A stretch of 64,000 nt of DNA. Origin: Lentzea guizhouensis. GTDB lineage: Bacteria; Actinomycetota; Actinomycetes; Mycobacteriales; Pseudonocardiaceae. The first letter of the stretch is position 1, and each line of letters starts with the position of its first letter. Below the pieces are notes generated by a model that worked only from the letters and a program-made list of their open reading frames with translations, did not search any database and was not told where the DNA came from. Of the stretch, positions 1 to 7,202 are shown one piece after another. The translations under genes were made by a program, and so were the position numbers. The DNA is taken from assembly GCF_001701025.1 (NCBI RefSeq), contig NZ_CP016793.1:3162001-3226000 (forward strand), written 5' to 3'.

Positions 1-1
1 G

Positions 2-175
2 ATCAAGTTCGTCGGCACGAATGACGTCGACTGCGCGATTGCGGTCGACGTTGCGGATGGCCAGCAGCTCTTCGTGAGCTACAAGCCGCTCAACACGGAA
101 TCGCAAGAAGAAATGTGTGGAAAAGCCAAGACCGCCGCAGGGCTCGCGCTCGTGACGCTCAAGACCTTGAAGTGA
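2..175 (+). CDS. DUF3558-family lipoprotein, C-terminal fragment
   Basis: Only the last 57 residues lie in the window; the start is off the left edge. The fragment has a VDCAIAVDV strand and a closing EEMCGKAKTAAGLALVTLK helix. The same arrangement (CRVYVD, then ACGRAKSLADGVAAVL) ends the complete lipoprotein at 35359-35928. That pair of cysteines and the final helix are typical of DUF3558 proteins, which in Pseudonocardiales are often encoded just upstream of PPE-like and EspG genes, as here. The molecular role of the family is unknown; an exported, lipid-anchored location is inferred from the full-length paralogue. The next gene starts 9 bp downstream, so an operon is likely. Confidence 0.7.
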   Translation: MKFVGTNDVDCAIAVDVADGQQLFVSYKPLNTESQEEMCGKAKTAAGLALVTLKTLK

Positions 176-184
176 GGGGTAGGT

Positions 185-1500
185 ATGTCAGGGTATCGAC
201 AGCTCACTGACTGGAACTTCGACGGCTGGTCCAACCAGGAGCTGGCCGACGAAGTCAAGAAGCTCTCGAACGGCACGCTCGCACACGACTTCGGCGAGGC
301 TTCCAACCACCTGCGCCAGCTGGCCAACAGTCTCACGGACGTGGACCGCGAACTTCGCGCGAAGCTGAAAGAACTCGGCATCGCCTGGCAGGGCGCCGCA
401 GGCGAGAACGCCAACAAGCACGTCGAGGTCAGCGCGGGGAACGCCACCGAGGCGACCGAGGCCACCGAGCAGAACTCCGATGCGATGGCTCGGCAGGGCG
501 AAAGCAACAGCCAGGCTCGGTACAGCACCCCGGAACCCCAGACGTTGCGCGGTGACACCGAGCGGAACCTGTTCGACAAGGGTGCCGGCCTGCTCGGTTT
601 CGAGACCGACCACGCGGCCGAGGTCGCGGCGACCAACAAGGCGCGTCAGGAGGCCATCGACGGCCTGAACGGTTATGTCACCGGCAGTGAAGGGGCGCTG
701 AACGACTTCCGGCCTCCGCCCCCGGCTCCTGAAATCGTGGTGAGCAGCGCTCCTGTCTCCACGTCGGTTGGCGCTCAGGTCGGCCTGCCCAGCGGCGGTC
801 CTCCCGGAGTCACCGGCGGTCCCGGCTTCACCGGCACCCCGGGCTCGCCCGGATCTCCCGGCGTCCCGGTCGCCCCCGTCCCCAACACCCCCGGCGGCAC
901 GACCGGCATCCTCCCCGGCACCGGCACTCCCGGCCCCATCGCCACCGGCCCCGGCCTCCCCAAGCCCTTCGGCTCCCGCTCCCGGTCGCCGCCACCGCGG
1001 CCACCGCGGCGGCAGCCGGCCTGGCAGGAGCCGCGGGCAACGCGCGCGGCCGCAGGTCGTCGGCGGCGGGCGTGGTCCGTCCCAGGCCCCGAAGACGCCG
1101 ATCGCCCCGGCTGGTCCGAAGGGTGCCCGAGCACCATCGGCGCCGGCGGCAAGGGTGGCGGACCCGGCGGTGGCGCTGGTGGTCCCGGCGCTGGTGGTCC
1201 TGGCGCCGGTGCCGGTGGCACGGGTGCGGCCGGCAAGGGCGTTCCGGCAGCATGACGCCGGGTGGCGCCGCGGGCGTCGGTGCCGACGCGAACCGGCCCG
1301 GTGCGGCCGCCGCGAAGGGTGGCGTCGCCGCGGGCAAGGGGGCCGGGTCGCTCATGTCCCCCGCCGCCGGTGCGGCCAAGGGCGAGGGCGACGAGGACAC
1401 CGAGCACGTGCGCAAGTACGGCGTCGACTCGGATGACGTGTTCGGTGACGAGCGCATGGTGGTGCAGTCGGTCATCGGCGAAGAACCGAAGGACAAGTAG
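185..1500 (+). pseudogene. PPE-like T7SS substrate, frameshifted in its Gly/Pro-rich half
   Basis: The ATG at 185 opens a helical N-terminal domain (about residues 1-175) with a WQG motif in GIAWQGAAGE, as in WXG/PPE-type secretion substrates. A Pro/Gly-rich low-complexity tail follows. The open frame runs to 1255, but the conserved C-terminus (TEHVRKYGVDSDDVFGDERM, ending at 1500) lies in another frame. It matches the tail of the paralogue at 36425-37708 (DDVFGDDRMVAPPVIG). Plausible sequence can be followed through four frames, switching near 976, 1060, 1130 and 1250, and each switch equals loss of one base. I infer one protein of about 435 residues and suspect sequence error in G/C runs, although real decay is possible. 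EspG follows after 5 bp. Confidence 0.7.
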
Positions 1501-1505
1501 ATCCC

Positions 1506-2261
1506 TTGAGCTCACCAGGTTCTGTGGTTCTGTCCACAGTGGAGTTCGCCGTGGTCTGGGAGGCGCAACGCCTCCCAGCCGCCCACGTCGCGCTCGACAC
1601 GCGGATTCCCTCCATCACCCACACCGAGAAGGCCGAGGTGGTGAAACGGGCCTGGGAGTCGCTCGAATCGCGCGGCCTGGCCGGCAACGGCCGGGTCGTG
1701 CCCGAGCTCGCGGACGGGTTCGCGTTGCTCGCGAACGCGCAGATGTCGATCGACCTGTGGATCTGGGCCGACCGGCAGATCAGCGGGCTGGCCGCGGCCG
1801 TGGGCGACGAGGCCATCCTCGCCGTCCAGGACCGCGACGAGATGTGGCTGATCGAGGCGCGCGGCACGGCACTGGCCGAGGCCGCGGTGTCGGTGGCCGG
1901 TGAGATGCCGGCCGGGTTCGGGCGCTCGATCAGCCTGCCGTACGACGACCTGGTCGCCGCGGCCAAGGACGTCGGCCAGGACGCCCAGCGGTTGATCACC
2001 ACCCTCGAACGCCAGGGCATGCGCCTCGGCGACGCGCAGGAGCTCGCCGGCATGCTCGACGGCACCTCCACGCGCGGGCAGTTCGGCGTGCAGCGGGGCG
2101 GCCAGCGCGCCGGCCGCGTCGTTTCCTTCCATGACACGCACAACGGCCGCTATCTGCGGCAGCTCAAGCCGAGCAGCGACGGCCGCAAGTGGTGCACCAT
2201 CACGCCGGTCGACAACCACCGGCTCGCCGCCGCCGTCTGGGAGCTCTTCCAGGAAGTGTGA
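1506..2261 (+). CDS. EspG-family T7SS chaperone
   Basis: This 251-residue protein belongs to the ESX secretion-associated EspG family, cytosolic chaperones that bind PE/PPE-type substrates and hold them soluble for export. The N-terminal VEFAVVWEAQRL aligns with EEFDVVWERLNV of the second EspG at 37705-38511. The C-terminal part (GRVVSFHDTHNGRYLRQL) aligns with its RVISFFDTEEGRYLQQR. The start is uncertain: TTG 1506 preserves the N-terminal region shared with the paralogue, whereas GTG 1524 or 1539 would shorten it. It lies directly after the PPE-like gene, the usual substrate/chaperone order. A hairpin at 2281-2306 follows. Confidence 0.8.
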   Translation: MSSPGSVVLSTVEFAVVWEAQRLPAAHVALDTRIPSITHTEKAEVVKRAWESLESRGLAGNGRVVPELADGFALLANAQMSIDLWIWADRQISGLAAAVGDEAILAVQDRDEMWLIEARGTALAEAAVSVAGEMPAGFGRSISLPYDDLVAAAKDVGQDAQRLITTLERQGMRLGDAQELAGMLDGTSTRGQFGVQRGGQRAGRVVSFHDTHNGRYLRQLKPSSDGRKWCTITPVDNHRLAAAVWELFQEV

Positions 2262-2280
2262 TCACGGAACCCCCACGCTC

Positions 2281-2306
2281 GCCCGTGCGTCGTAACGCAC
2301 GCGGGC
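2281..2306 (+). terminator. hairpin after espG, possible terminator
   Basis: The inverted repeat GCCCGTGCGT / ACGCACGcGGGC has a CGTA loop and one bulged C. It lies 20 bp after the EspG stop. No U-tract follows, so it may be a weak or structural terminator only. Confidence 0.4.
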
Positions 2307-2354
2307 CTGGGGGGCCAGGGGACGTCGCCCGCCGCATGCCGGGAGAGTTCCGAC

Positions 2355-2819
2355 GTGAGAGCAGCACTCACCCCGTCCGCGTTCCGCGCGGCGTGGGACC
2401 ACCTCGACCTGGGCGCGATGCCGATCGTGCTGCACGCACCCGAGTCCATTGTGGAGCATGCGGGGCCCGACCCGTGGCTCGGCAAAGCACTCCACCAACT
2501 CGCGTTCCCCACACTCGCCCTCGACGTGCGCCTCGGCATCGGCAGCACGTCGACGCGCGCGATGGTCGTGGCGAGCGGCATCAGGGCGGTGCTCACCCGC
2601 GACGAGGTCGTCATCGACGAGGTGGGCGACATGACCGCCGCCCTCGTGGAGCTCGTCCCGGAAACGGGCCTTCGTGCGTGGTTCGGCGCGATCGCCGTGA
2701 ACGACAACGGTCGCCGGCACCGAATTGACGCGATCGTGGACGAGGACATCACCCGACAGGCGTTGAAAGGACGAATCGACGCCCTGCTCGACACAATTCG
2801 TTCTAAGGTCTCCGAGTAG
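2355..2819 (+). CDS. short EspG-like protein (N-terminal half only)
   Basis: This 154-residue protein starts at GTG 2355. Its N-terminus, TPSAFRAAWDHLDLGAMPIVL, resembles the opening of EspG proteins (FDVVWERLNVGPMPLVLKVP in the 37705 gene). It is about 60% of their length and lacks their C-terminal FxDTxxGRYL region. It could be a single-lobe relative of EspG or a diverged duplicate. It sits between a complete EspG gene and two WXG-type genes, with 21 bp to the next gene, so a role as dedicated chaperone for those substrates is a reasonable inference. I see no catalytic motif, signal peptide or membrane segment. Confidence 0.6.
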   Translation: MRAALTPSAFRAAWDHLDLGAMPIVLHAPESIVEHAGPDPWLGKALHQLAFPTLALDVRLGIGSTSTRAMVVASGIRAVLTRDEVVIDEVGDMTAALVELVPETGLRAWFGAIAVNDNGRRHRIDAIVDEDITRQALKGRIDALLDTIRSKVSE

Positions 2820-2840
2820 ACATCGAGGGGGTATGCGCAC

Positions 2841-3146
2841 ATGGCCGTGGCGAAGTTCAACAGCGAAGCCATGGAACAGTGCCGAACAACCGTGAGCAGC
2901 CAAGCCGGACAATTCGGCGCGATCGGTGACGGCTTTTCCAATCAACACGGCAATCCGGACATCTTCGGAAAGCTCGGCGCATCCGGTGCCATCTCGGGCG
3001 CGGTGAACGCGATGGACCAAGCGGGCGCCCAGGAGTTCGAAGCCGCGGAAAAGGTCCTGCGCAAGGTCGAAAGCGCGCTGGACGCGATCCAGTCCAACGT
3101 GGCGGACGTCGAGGACGCCAACCGCACGTCGTTCAGGGCGGTGTGA
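2841..3146 (+). CDS. small WXG100/EspC-like T7SS protein
   Basis: This 101-residue, mostly helical protein has no signal peptide. Its size and amphipathic helices (residues about 5-25 and 50-95) fit the WXG100/EspC-like class of small T7SS substrates that form helical hairpins, though no clear WxG is present. A GGGG ribosome-binding region precedes the ATG. The next gene starts one base after its stop, so the two are almost certainly translated together and may form a heterodimer, as EsxA/EsxB-type pairs do. The assignment rests on size, predicted helicity and context rather than on a decisive motif. Confidence 0.65.
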   Translation: MAVAKFNSEAMEQCRTTVSSQAGQFGAIGDGFSNQHGNPDIFGKLGASGAISGAVNAMDQAGAQEFEAAEKVLRKVESALDAIQSNVADVEDANRTSFRAV

Positions 3147-3147
3147 C

Positions 3148-4314
3148 ATGAGCGCGATGGACGAGGTCGCCTCCCTTCCCGGCGGCGCCCCGCTGGCAGA
3201 GCTCGCCGACAAGGTCGAGAACGCCCAACCCCAAGCCGTGCGCGACATCGCGAACCGCTGGAAGCAGGCCGCCGGCAAGTGCGGCGACCAGTCGAACGCC
3301 CTGCAGCGCTCCGTCTCCCAGCTCGACGGCGCCTGGGAAGGCAAGTCGGCCGACGGCTTCGTCGCCTACATGGGCAACGTCACCAAGTGCGGCACCTCGA
3401 TGACAGACGCGCTCAACGGCGCCGCGGCCGACCTGGAGGCGGCCGCGAACGCCTTGGAAACCGCGAAGTCCTCGATGAGCCGCATCTGCGAGAACCTGCT
3501 GAGTCGCGCCCGCCAGGTCCGCCGGCAACTGCACGGCCAACCGCAGGAAGACGTCGACAGCATCATCCGCAGCTACTGCGCCGAAGCCCTCGGCGACGCC
3601 CAACCCGTCATCTCCCAGGCAGAAAACGCCCTGAACACCGCCGCCGGCGCCTTGAAGGGCCGCCCAGGCTCGCTCGCCCCGAAGTTCTCGTCCATCGAGG
3701 ACCCGAACACGCAGACCTTCACGCCCGCACCCGGCAAGCCCGTGGAGTGGACCGCAAGCCCGCCGCCCGACGACTCCACGTCGACGTCCTCCTCAGAAGC
3801 CAAGCCCGCACCCGCGCAGGACCGCGGCCAAGGCGGCGGTGGTGGTGCTTCCGGCGGTGGTGGTGGCGGCGCTTCCGGTGGCGGAGGCGGTGGTGGCGGC
3901 GGAGGTGTTGGCGGCATGGGCCCGAGTGGCGGCCCACCATCGGGCAGCCCGCCTCCCGGCAACGTCGAGGAGTGGATCCGCGAAGCCATCAAGATCCTGC
4001 AGGCCAACGGCATCCCGGTCACCGAGGACAACATCGACGAGATCTGGAAGATCATCGAGAAGGAGTCCAGCGGCAACCCGCACGCCATCAACCTCTGGGA
4101 CTCGAACGCGCAGAAGGGCACCCCGTCCAAGGGCCTCATGCAGTGCATCGACTCGACGTTCAACGCCCACAAACTGCCCGGCCACGACGACATCTGGAAC
4201 CCGGTCGACAACATCATCGCCGGCGTCCGCTACACGTTCTCGCGCTACGGCGGCTTCGACGGCCACCCAGGCCTGAAGGCGATGTCCCAGGGCGGCGGCT
4301 ACCAGGGCTACTGA
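3148..4314 (+). CDS. WXG100-type protein with C-terminal SLT lytic transglycosylase domain
   Basis: This 388-residue candidate T7SS effector has three parts. Residues 1-150 are a helical WXG-type domain with W63 in GAWEGKSADGF. Residues about 150-275 are a Pro/Ser linker ending in a long Gly/Ser run. Residues about 275-388 are a soluble lytic transglycosylase fold: IWKIIEKESSGNP carries the likely catalytic E306, followed by SKGLMQCIDSTF and a closing YGGFDGHPGLKAM. Such domains cleave the MurNAc-GlcNAc bond in peptidoglycan. It has no Sec signal, so export through T7SS is inferred. A role in wall remodelling or in attack on competitors cannot be told apart from sequence; no immunity-like gene is adjacent. 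Confidence 0.8.
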   Translation: MSAMDEVASLPGGAPLAELADKVENAQPQAVRDIANRWKQAAGKCGDQSNALQRSVSQLDGAWEGKSADGFVAYMGNVTKCGTSMTDALNGAAADLEAAANALETAKSSMSRICENLLSRARQVRRQLHGQPQEDVDSIIRSYCAEALGDAQPVISQAENALNTAAGALKGRPGSLAPKFSSIEDPNTQTFTPAPGKPVEWTASPPPDDSTSTSSSEAKPAPAQDRGQGGGGGASGGGGGGASGGGGGGGGGGVGGMGPSGGPPSGSPPPGNVEEWIREAIKILQANGIPVTEDNIDEIWKIIEKESSGNPHAINLWDSNAQKGTPSKGLMQCIDSTFNAHKLPGHDDIWNPVDNIIAGVRYTFSRYGGFDGHPGLKAMSQGGGYQGY

Positions 4315-4318
4315 TCCG

Positions 4319-4432
4319 CCACTCGATCGGGTGAGGCTTGTCCTGAACCCGGCGCGTGCCCGTCTGCTCTCTCGTGACGGATACGCGCCGGGTTTTGTCT
4401 GCCCCCACTCGATCGGGTGGGCAATGTCCTGA
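4319..4432. repeat. pair of direct repeats flanking the terminator
   Basis: The 15-bp sequence CCACTCGATCGGGTG occurs at 4319-4333 and again at 4405-4419. Each copy is followed within 10 bp by TGTCCTGA. The two copies bracket the hairpin at 4346-4397. The origin is unknown: a small duplication around a terminator, or a repeated extragenic element. Confidence 0.6.
4346..4397 (+). terminator. intrinsic terminator after the WXG-transglycosylase gene
   Basis: A perfect 12-bp inverted repeat, AACCCGGCGCGT (4346-4357) and ACGCGCCGGGTT (4383-4394), encloses a 25-nt loop and is followed by TTTT. It lies 32 bp after the stop codon and should end the T7SS transcript. Confidence 0.6.
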
Positions 4433-4439
4433 TTCTGCC

Positions 4440-4980
4440 GCTCGCTCGTCCCGCAAGTATGGAAGCGCGGGGATGGCGGCCGAATGGCGAACGGTCGAGG
4501 CCGGCCGACGAGGTGCCGTGCCACGCGACCGAACACCCTGTCGCCGAGCCGTCGGGTCGGGGTCGAGGCGGTGGGAACGGCAGGAGGGCGGCGGAAGAGG
4601 CGGTGGAGACGGCAGGCGGGTGGTGGAGGTGGACGAGACGGCAGGCGGGTGGTGGAGAAGGAGGGAACGGCAGGTCGGCGGCGGAGGAGGTGAGGAACGG
4701 CGGTCGGGCCAAGGGAGATGGATGGCGCGCGGGAAGGGGAAGGGTGGCGCGTCGGAAGGAAGGGCCGAGACGGCGCGGCGTGGGTGGAGGGTGAGCCGTG
4801 GGTGGAGGGTGAGGCGGCGCGGTGGGTGGAAGAAGGTGCGGTGCCGTGGGGCCGGAGGGTGAAGACGGTGCGGTGGGCGGGAAGGCGAAACGGCGCGGTC
4901 GGGTGGAGGGTGGGTGAGCAAGAGGTGGAGATGCTGGGGTGGGGGCGAGCCGGTGGTGAGCGGGGCTGGTGCGCCCAAGA
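4440..4980. repeat. G-rich gap with degenerate short repeats
   Basis: This stretch has no gene I can support. The + strand is strongly G- and purine-rich. A 23-bp sequence recurs exactly at 4606-4628 and 4635-4657, and a 16-bp sequence (GTGGGTGGAGGGTGAG) at 4780-4795 and 4798-4813; many looser GGTGGAGG-type copies surround them. Frames stay open in several directions only because the composition lacks stop codons. Runs of GGG could form G-quadruplexes on the + strand. The function is unknown. Confidence 0.65.
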
Positions 4981-5009
4981 TCTCAGGTTCCGTCGTGGCA
5001 TCGGGGAGT

Positions 5010-5021
5010 TAGCCTGGCGCC
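5010..5021 (+). promoter_or_regulatory. leaderless -10 box for the aminotransferase
   Basis: TAGCCT (5010-5015) ends 6 nt before the ATG at 5022. This distance puts the transcription start at or next to the start codon, and no ribosome-binding site is visible. Confidence 0.5.
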
Positions 5022-6167
5022 ATGCTGACCGTGGCTGCTCGTGCCGACGTCCCGCCGTTCCACGTCATGGAGGTGCTCTCCGCCGCTGCGCAACGGCAGC
5101 GCACTCACGGGGATGTGGTGTCGTTGGCGGCTGGGCAGCCGTCGAGTCCGGCGCCGCGGCCGGTGCGGGAGGCGGCGGTGCGGGCGTTGGGCGAGCAGGC
5201 GTTGGGGTACACCGAGCAGTTGGGTGTGTTGGAGTTGCGTGCTGCGGTTGCTGGGCATTACCGGCGGCAGTACGGGTTGGCGGTGGGGGCGGACGACGTG
5301 GTGGTGACCACCGGGTCGTCGGGGGCGTTCACGTTGGCGTTCTTGGCGGCGTTCGACGTCGGGGATCGGGTGGCGTTGGCGCGGCCGGGGTATCCGGCTT
5401 ACCGGAACATCTTGAAGGCGTTGGGGTGTGAGGTTGTCGAGCTGGCGTGTGGGGCGGGCACGCGGTTTCAGCCGACGGTCGGGATGTTGGAGGAGGCGCA
5501 CCGGGTCGCGGCGCTCAAGGGGGTGATCGTGGCGAGTCCGGCCAATCCGACTGGGACGGTTGCGGACGTCGAGCCGATTGCGCGGTGGTGTGCGGGCAAC
5601 GGGGTGCAGTTGATCAGCGACGAGATCTACCACGGCATCAGCTATGAGGGGGCGTTGCCGTGTGCTTGGGAGACGTCGCGGGATGCGGTGGTCGTCAACT
5701 CGTTCTCGAAGGCGTTCGCGATGACCGGGTGGCGGCTGGGGTGGATGTTGTTGCCGGAGCGGCTCAGGAGGGCCGTGGACTGCTTGACCGGGAACTTCAC
5801 GCTGTGTCCGCCCGCTTTGTCTCAGTTTGCGGCGATTGAGGCGTTTCACGAGGATTCGTACGCGGAGACGGCGAGGCACCTCGAGCGGTACCGGACGAAC
5901 CGGGATCTGCTGGTGGAGGGGCTGACGGGGCTCGGGATCGGGGAGCTGGCGCCGGCCGACGGGGCGTTCTACGTGTACGCGGACGTCCGGCACCTCACGG
6001 ACGACTCGATGGGGTTCTGCCGGAAGTTGTTGGACGACACGGGGCTCGCGATCGTGCCGGGCATCGACTTCGACCCCGTGGACGGTCACCACTTCGTGCG
6101 GATGTCGTTCGCGGGCTCAACGGAGGACATCCGGGAAGCGTTGAGGCGGATGAAGGCCTGGCTTTGA
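5022..6167 (+). CDS. class I/II pyridoxal-phosphate aminotransferase
   Basis: This 381-residue fold-type I aminotransferase is aspartate aminotransferase-like. It has the nucleotide-independent hallmarks of the family: NPTGTVADVEPI for the cofactor-binding Asn loop, ISDEIYHGISYEG with the PLP-binding Asp/Tyr, and NSFSKAFAMTGWRLGW with the Schiff-base Lys. Length and motif spacing are normal. The substrate cannot be told from sequence. Codon use differs from neighbours, with much TTG for Leu and GGG for Gly instead of CTG and GGC, and the gene shares the G-over-C excess of the gap upstream. This may reflect transfer or a local mutational bias. A 14-bp tandem repeat starts 14 bp after its stop. 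Confidence 0.85.
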   Translation: MLTVAARADVPPFHVMEVLSAAAQRQRTHGDVVSLAAGQPSSPAPRPVREAAVRALGEQALGYTEQLGVLELRAAVAGHYRRQYGLAVGADDVVVTTGSSGAFTLAFLAAFDVGDRVALARPGYPAYRNILKALGCEVVELACGAGTRFQPTVGMLEEAHRVAALKGVIVASPANPTGTVADVEPIARWCAGNGVQLISDEIYHGISYEGALPCAWETSRDAVVVNSFSKAFAMTGWRLGWMLLPERLRRAVDCLTGNFTLCPPALSQFAAIEAFHEDSYAETARHLERYRTNRDLLVEGLTGLGIGELAPADGAFYVYADVRHLTDDSMGFCRKLLDDTGLAIVPGIDFDPVDGHHFVRMSFAGSTEDIREALRRMKAWL

Positions 6168-6181
6168 GCGAAGCGAAGCAC

Positions 6182-6249
6182 GAAGCCGGAAGCGCGAAGC
6201 CGGAAGCGCGAAGCCGGAAGCGCGAAGCCGGAAGCGCGAAGCCGGAAGC
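6182..6249. repeat. 14-bp tandem repeat, 4.9 copies
   Basis: The unit GAAGCCGGAAGCGC is repeated four times exactly from 6182 to 6237, then 12 more bases to 6249. It lies between the aminotransferase stop and the small membrane protein. At 14 bp it is not a multiple of three, which argues against a coding repeat. Copy number may vary between strains. Confidence 0.85.
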
Positions 6250-6287
6250 CGGGCGAGCAGACCGGGACGAGCAAAACAGGGGGAGAA

Positions 6288-6437
6288 ATGTGGACGATCA
6301 TCGGTTGGCTCGTCGCCATCTGGATCATCCTCGCCGTCGTCGGCGCCGTCGTGAAGGGCCTGTTCTGGCTCGCTGTGATTGGAGCGCTACTCCTCGCAGG
6401 CACCGCGGCCTACGGCGCAATCAAATCGCGACGCTAG
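6288..6437 (+). CDS. 49-residue membrane protein
   Basis: ATG 6288 follows a good ribosome-binding site (GGGGGAGAA). The frame encodes MWTIIGWLVAIWIILAVVGA and a second hydrophobic stretch (LFWLAVIGALLLAGTAAYGA), ending in KSRR. This gives two transmembrane helices with a short polar turn (VVKG), and almost nothing else. Similar two-helix miniproteins are common in actinomycetes and lack known function. It lies 39 bp before the potassium channel gene on the same strand, so it could be co-expressed with it or assist it; that is only inference from position. Confidence 0.6.
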   Translation: MWTIIGWLVAIWIILAVVGAVVKGLFWLAVIGALLLAGTAAYGAIKSRR

Positions 6438-6476
6438 GCCCTGGAACAACGCCGCGGCACCATTCACCATGAAGCG

Positions 6477-7202
6477 GTGTTGCAGTCCAACGAGGCCCGC
6501 CTCGAACGGTGGGAGCGCAGGGTCGAGTGGCCGTTGACGGCGCTCGCCGTGCTGTTCCTCGTGGTCTACGCGTTCCAGGTGCTGGATGATCACGCGTTCC
6601 TGCACGTGCCGCTGGAAGTCGTCTTGTGGCTGATCTGGGCGGTGTTCGCGGCCGACTACGCGATCAGGTTGAAGCTTGCGGCCAACAAAAAACAGTTCCT
6701 CAAATCGCACATCTTTGATCTTGCCGCGGTGCTCCTGCCGATGATCCGGCAACTCAGGGTGCTCCGGCTCATCACCGTCATCACGCTGCTGAACAAGAAG
6801 TTCCAGCACAAAATCCGGCAACGGGTCAGCATTTACGTCGCGGGCGTCACGGCGCTCGTCGCGTTCTGCGCGAGCCTGGCCGTGCTGGACGCGGAAAGGC
6901 ATGCGGAGAACGCGAGCATCACGACGTTCGGGGACGCGTTGTGGTGGACGCTCACCACGATGTCGACGGTCGGTTACGGGGACCGCTACCCCGTCACGAC
7001 CGAGGGGCGGGTCGTGGCGGGGTTGCTCATGGTCGGCGGCATCGCGTTGCTCGGTGTCATCACCGGCACGATCGCCAGCTGGCTCGTGGAGAAGCTGCGC
7101 GGCGTCGAGGAGGCGGAGCTCGAGACCGCGCAGGAGCTGCGGAACCTACGCGCCGAGATCGCCGAGCTCCGCGCGGAGCTCAAGTCGAGCAGCGGCGGCT
7201 GA
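6477..7202 (+). CDS. potassium channel family protein
   Basis: This 241-residue cation channel resembles a small Kv-type subunit. It has hydrophobic segments at about residues 18-36, 42-60, 80-100 and 120-138. A pore loop carries the selectivity filter T164-VGYGD, followed by a last helix (AGLLMVGGIALLGVITGTIA) and a C-terminal coiled coil (EEAELETAQELRNLRAEIAE) that probably aids tetramerisation. The segment RQLRVLRLITVITLL resembles an S4 helix but carries few positive charges. No RCK/TrkA-N domain is present, so gating by ligand is not indicated. The GTG at 6477 is chosen. The 3' end overlaps the convergent HAD gene by 57 bp. Confidence 0.85.
   Translation: MLQSNEARLERWERRVEWPLTALAVLFLVVYAFQVLDDHAFLHVPLEVVLWLIWAVFAADYAIRLKLAANKKQFLKSHIFDLAAVLLPMIRQLRVLRLITVITLLNKKFQHKIRQRVSIYVAGVTALVAFCASLAVLDAERHAENASITTFGDALWWTLTTMSTVGYGDRYPVTTEGRVVAGLLMVGGIALLGVITGTIASWLVEKLRGVEEAELETAQELRNLRAEIAELRAELKSSSGG

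Noticed and set aside
185..4314. A complete ESX secretion locus.
   Set aside because: No eccB, eccD, eccE, mycosin or full-length eccC is present; only substrates, chaperones and an orphan ATPase fragment were seen.
4214..4984. Several open frames on both strands in the G-rich gap.
   Set aside because: They are open only because the purine-rich repeats lack stop codons; products are low-complexity Pro/His or Gly/Arg sequences.
6182..6249. CRISPR array.
   Set aside because: The repeat is 14 bp, contiguous and without spacers; no cas genes are nearby.
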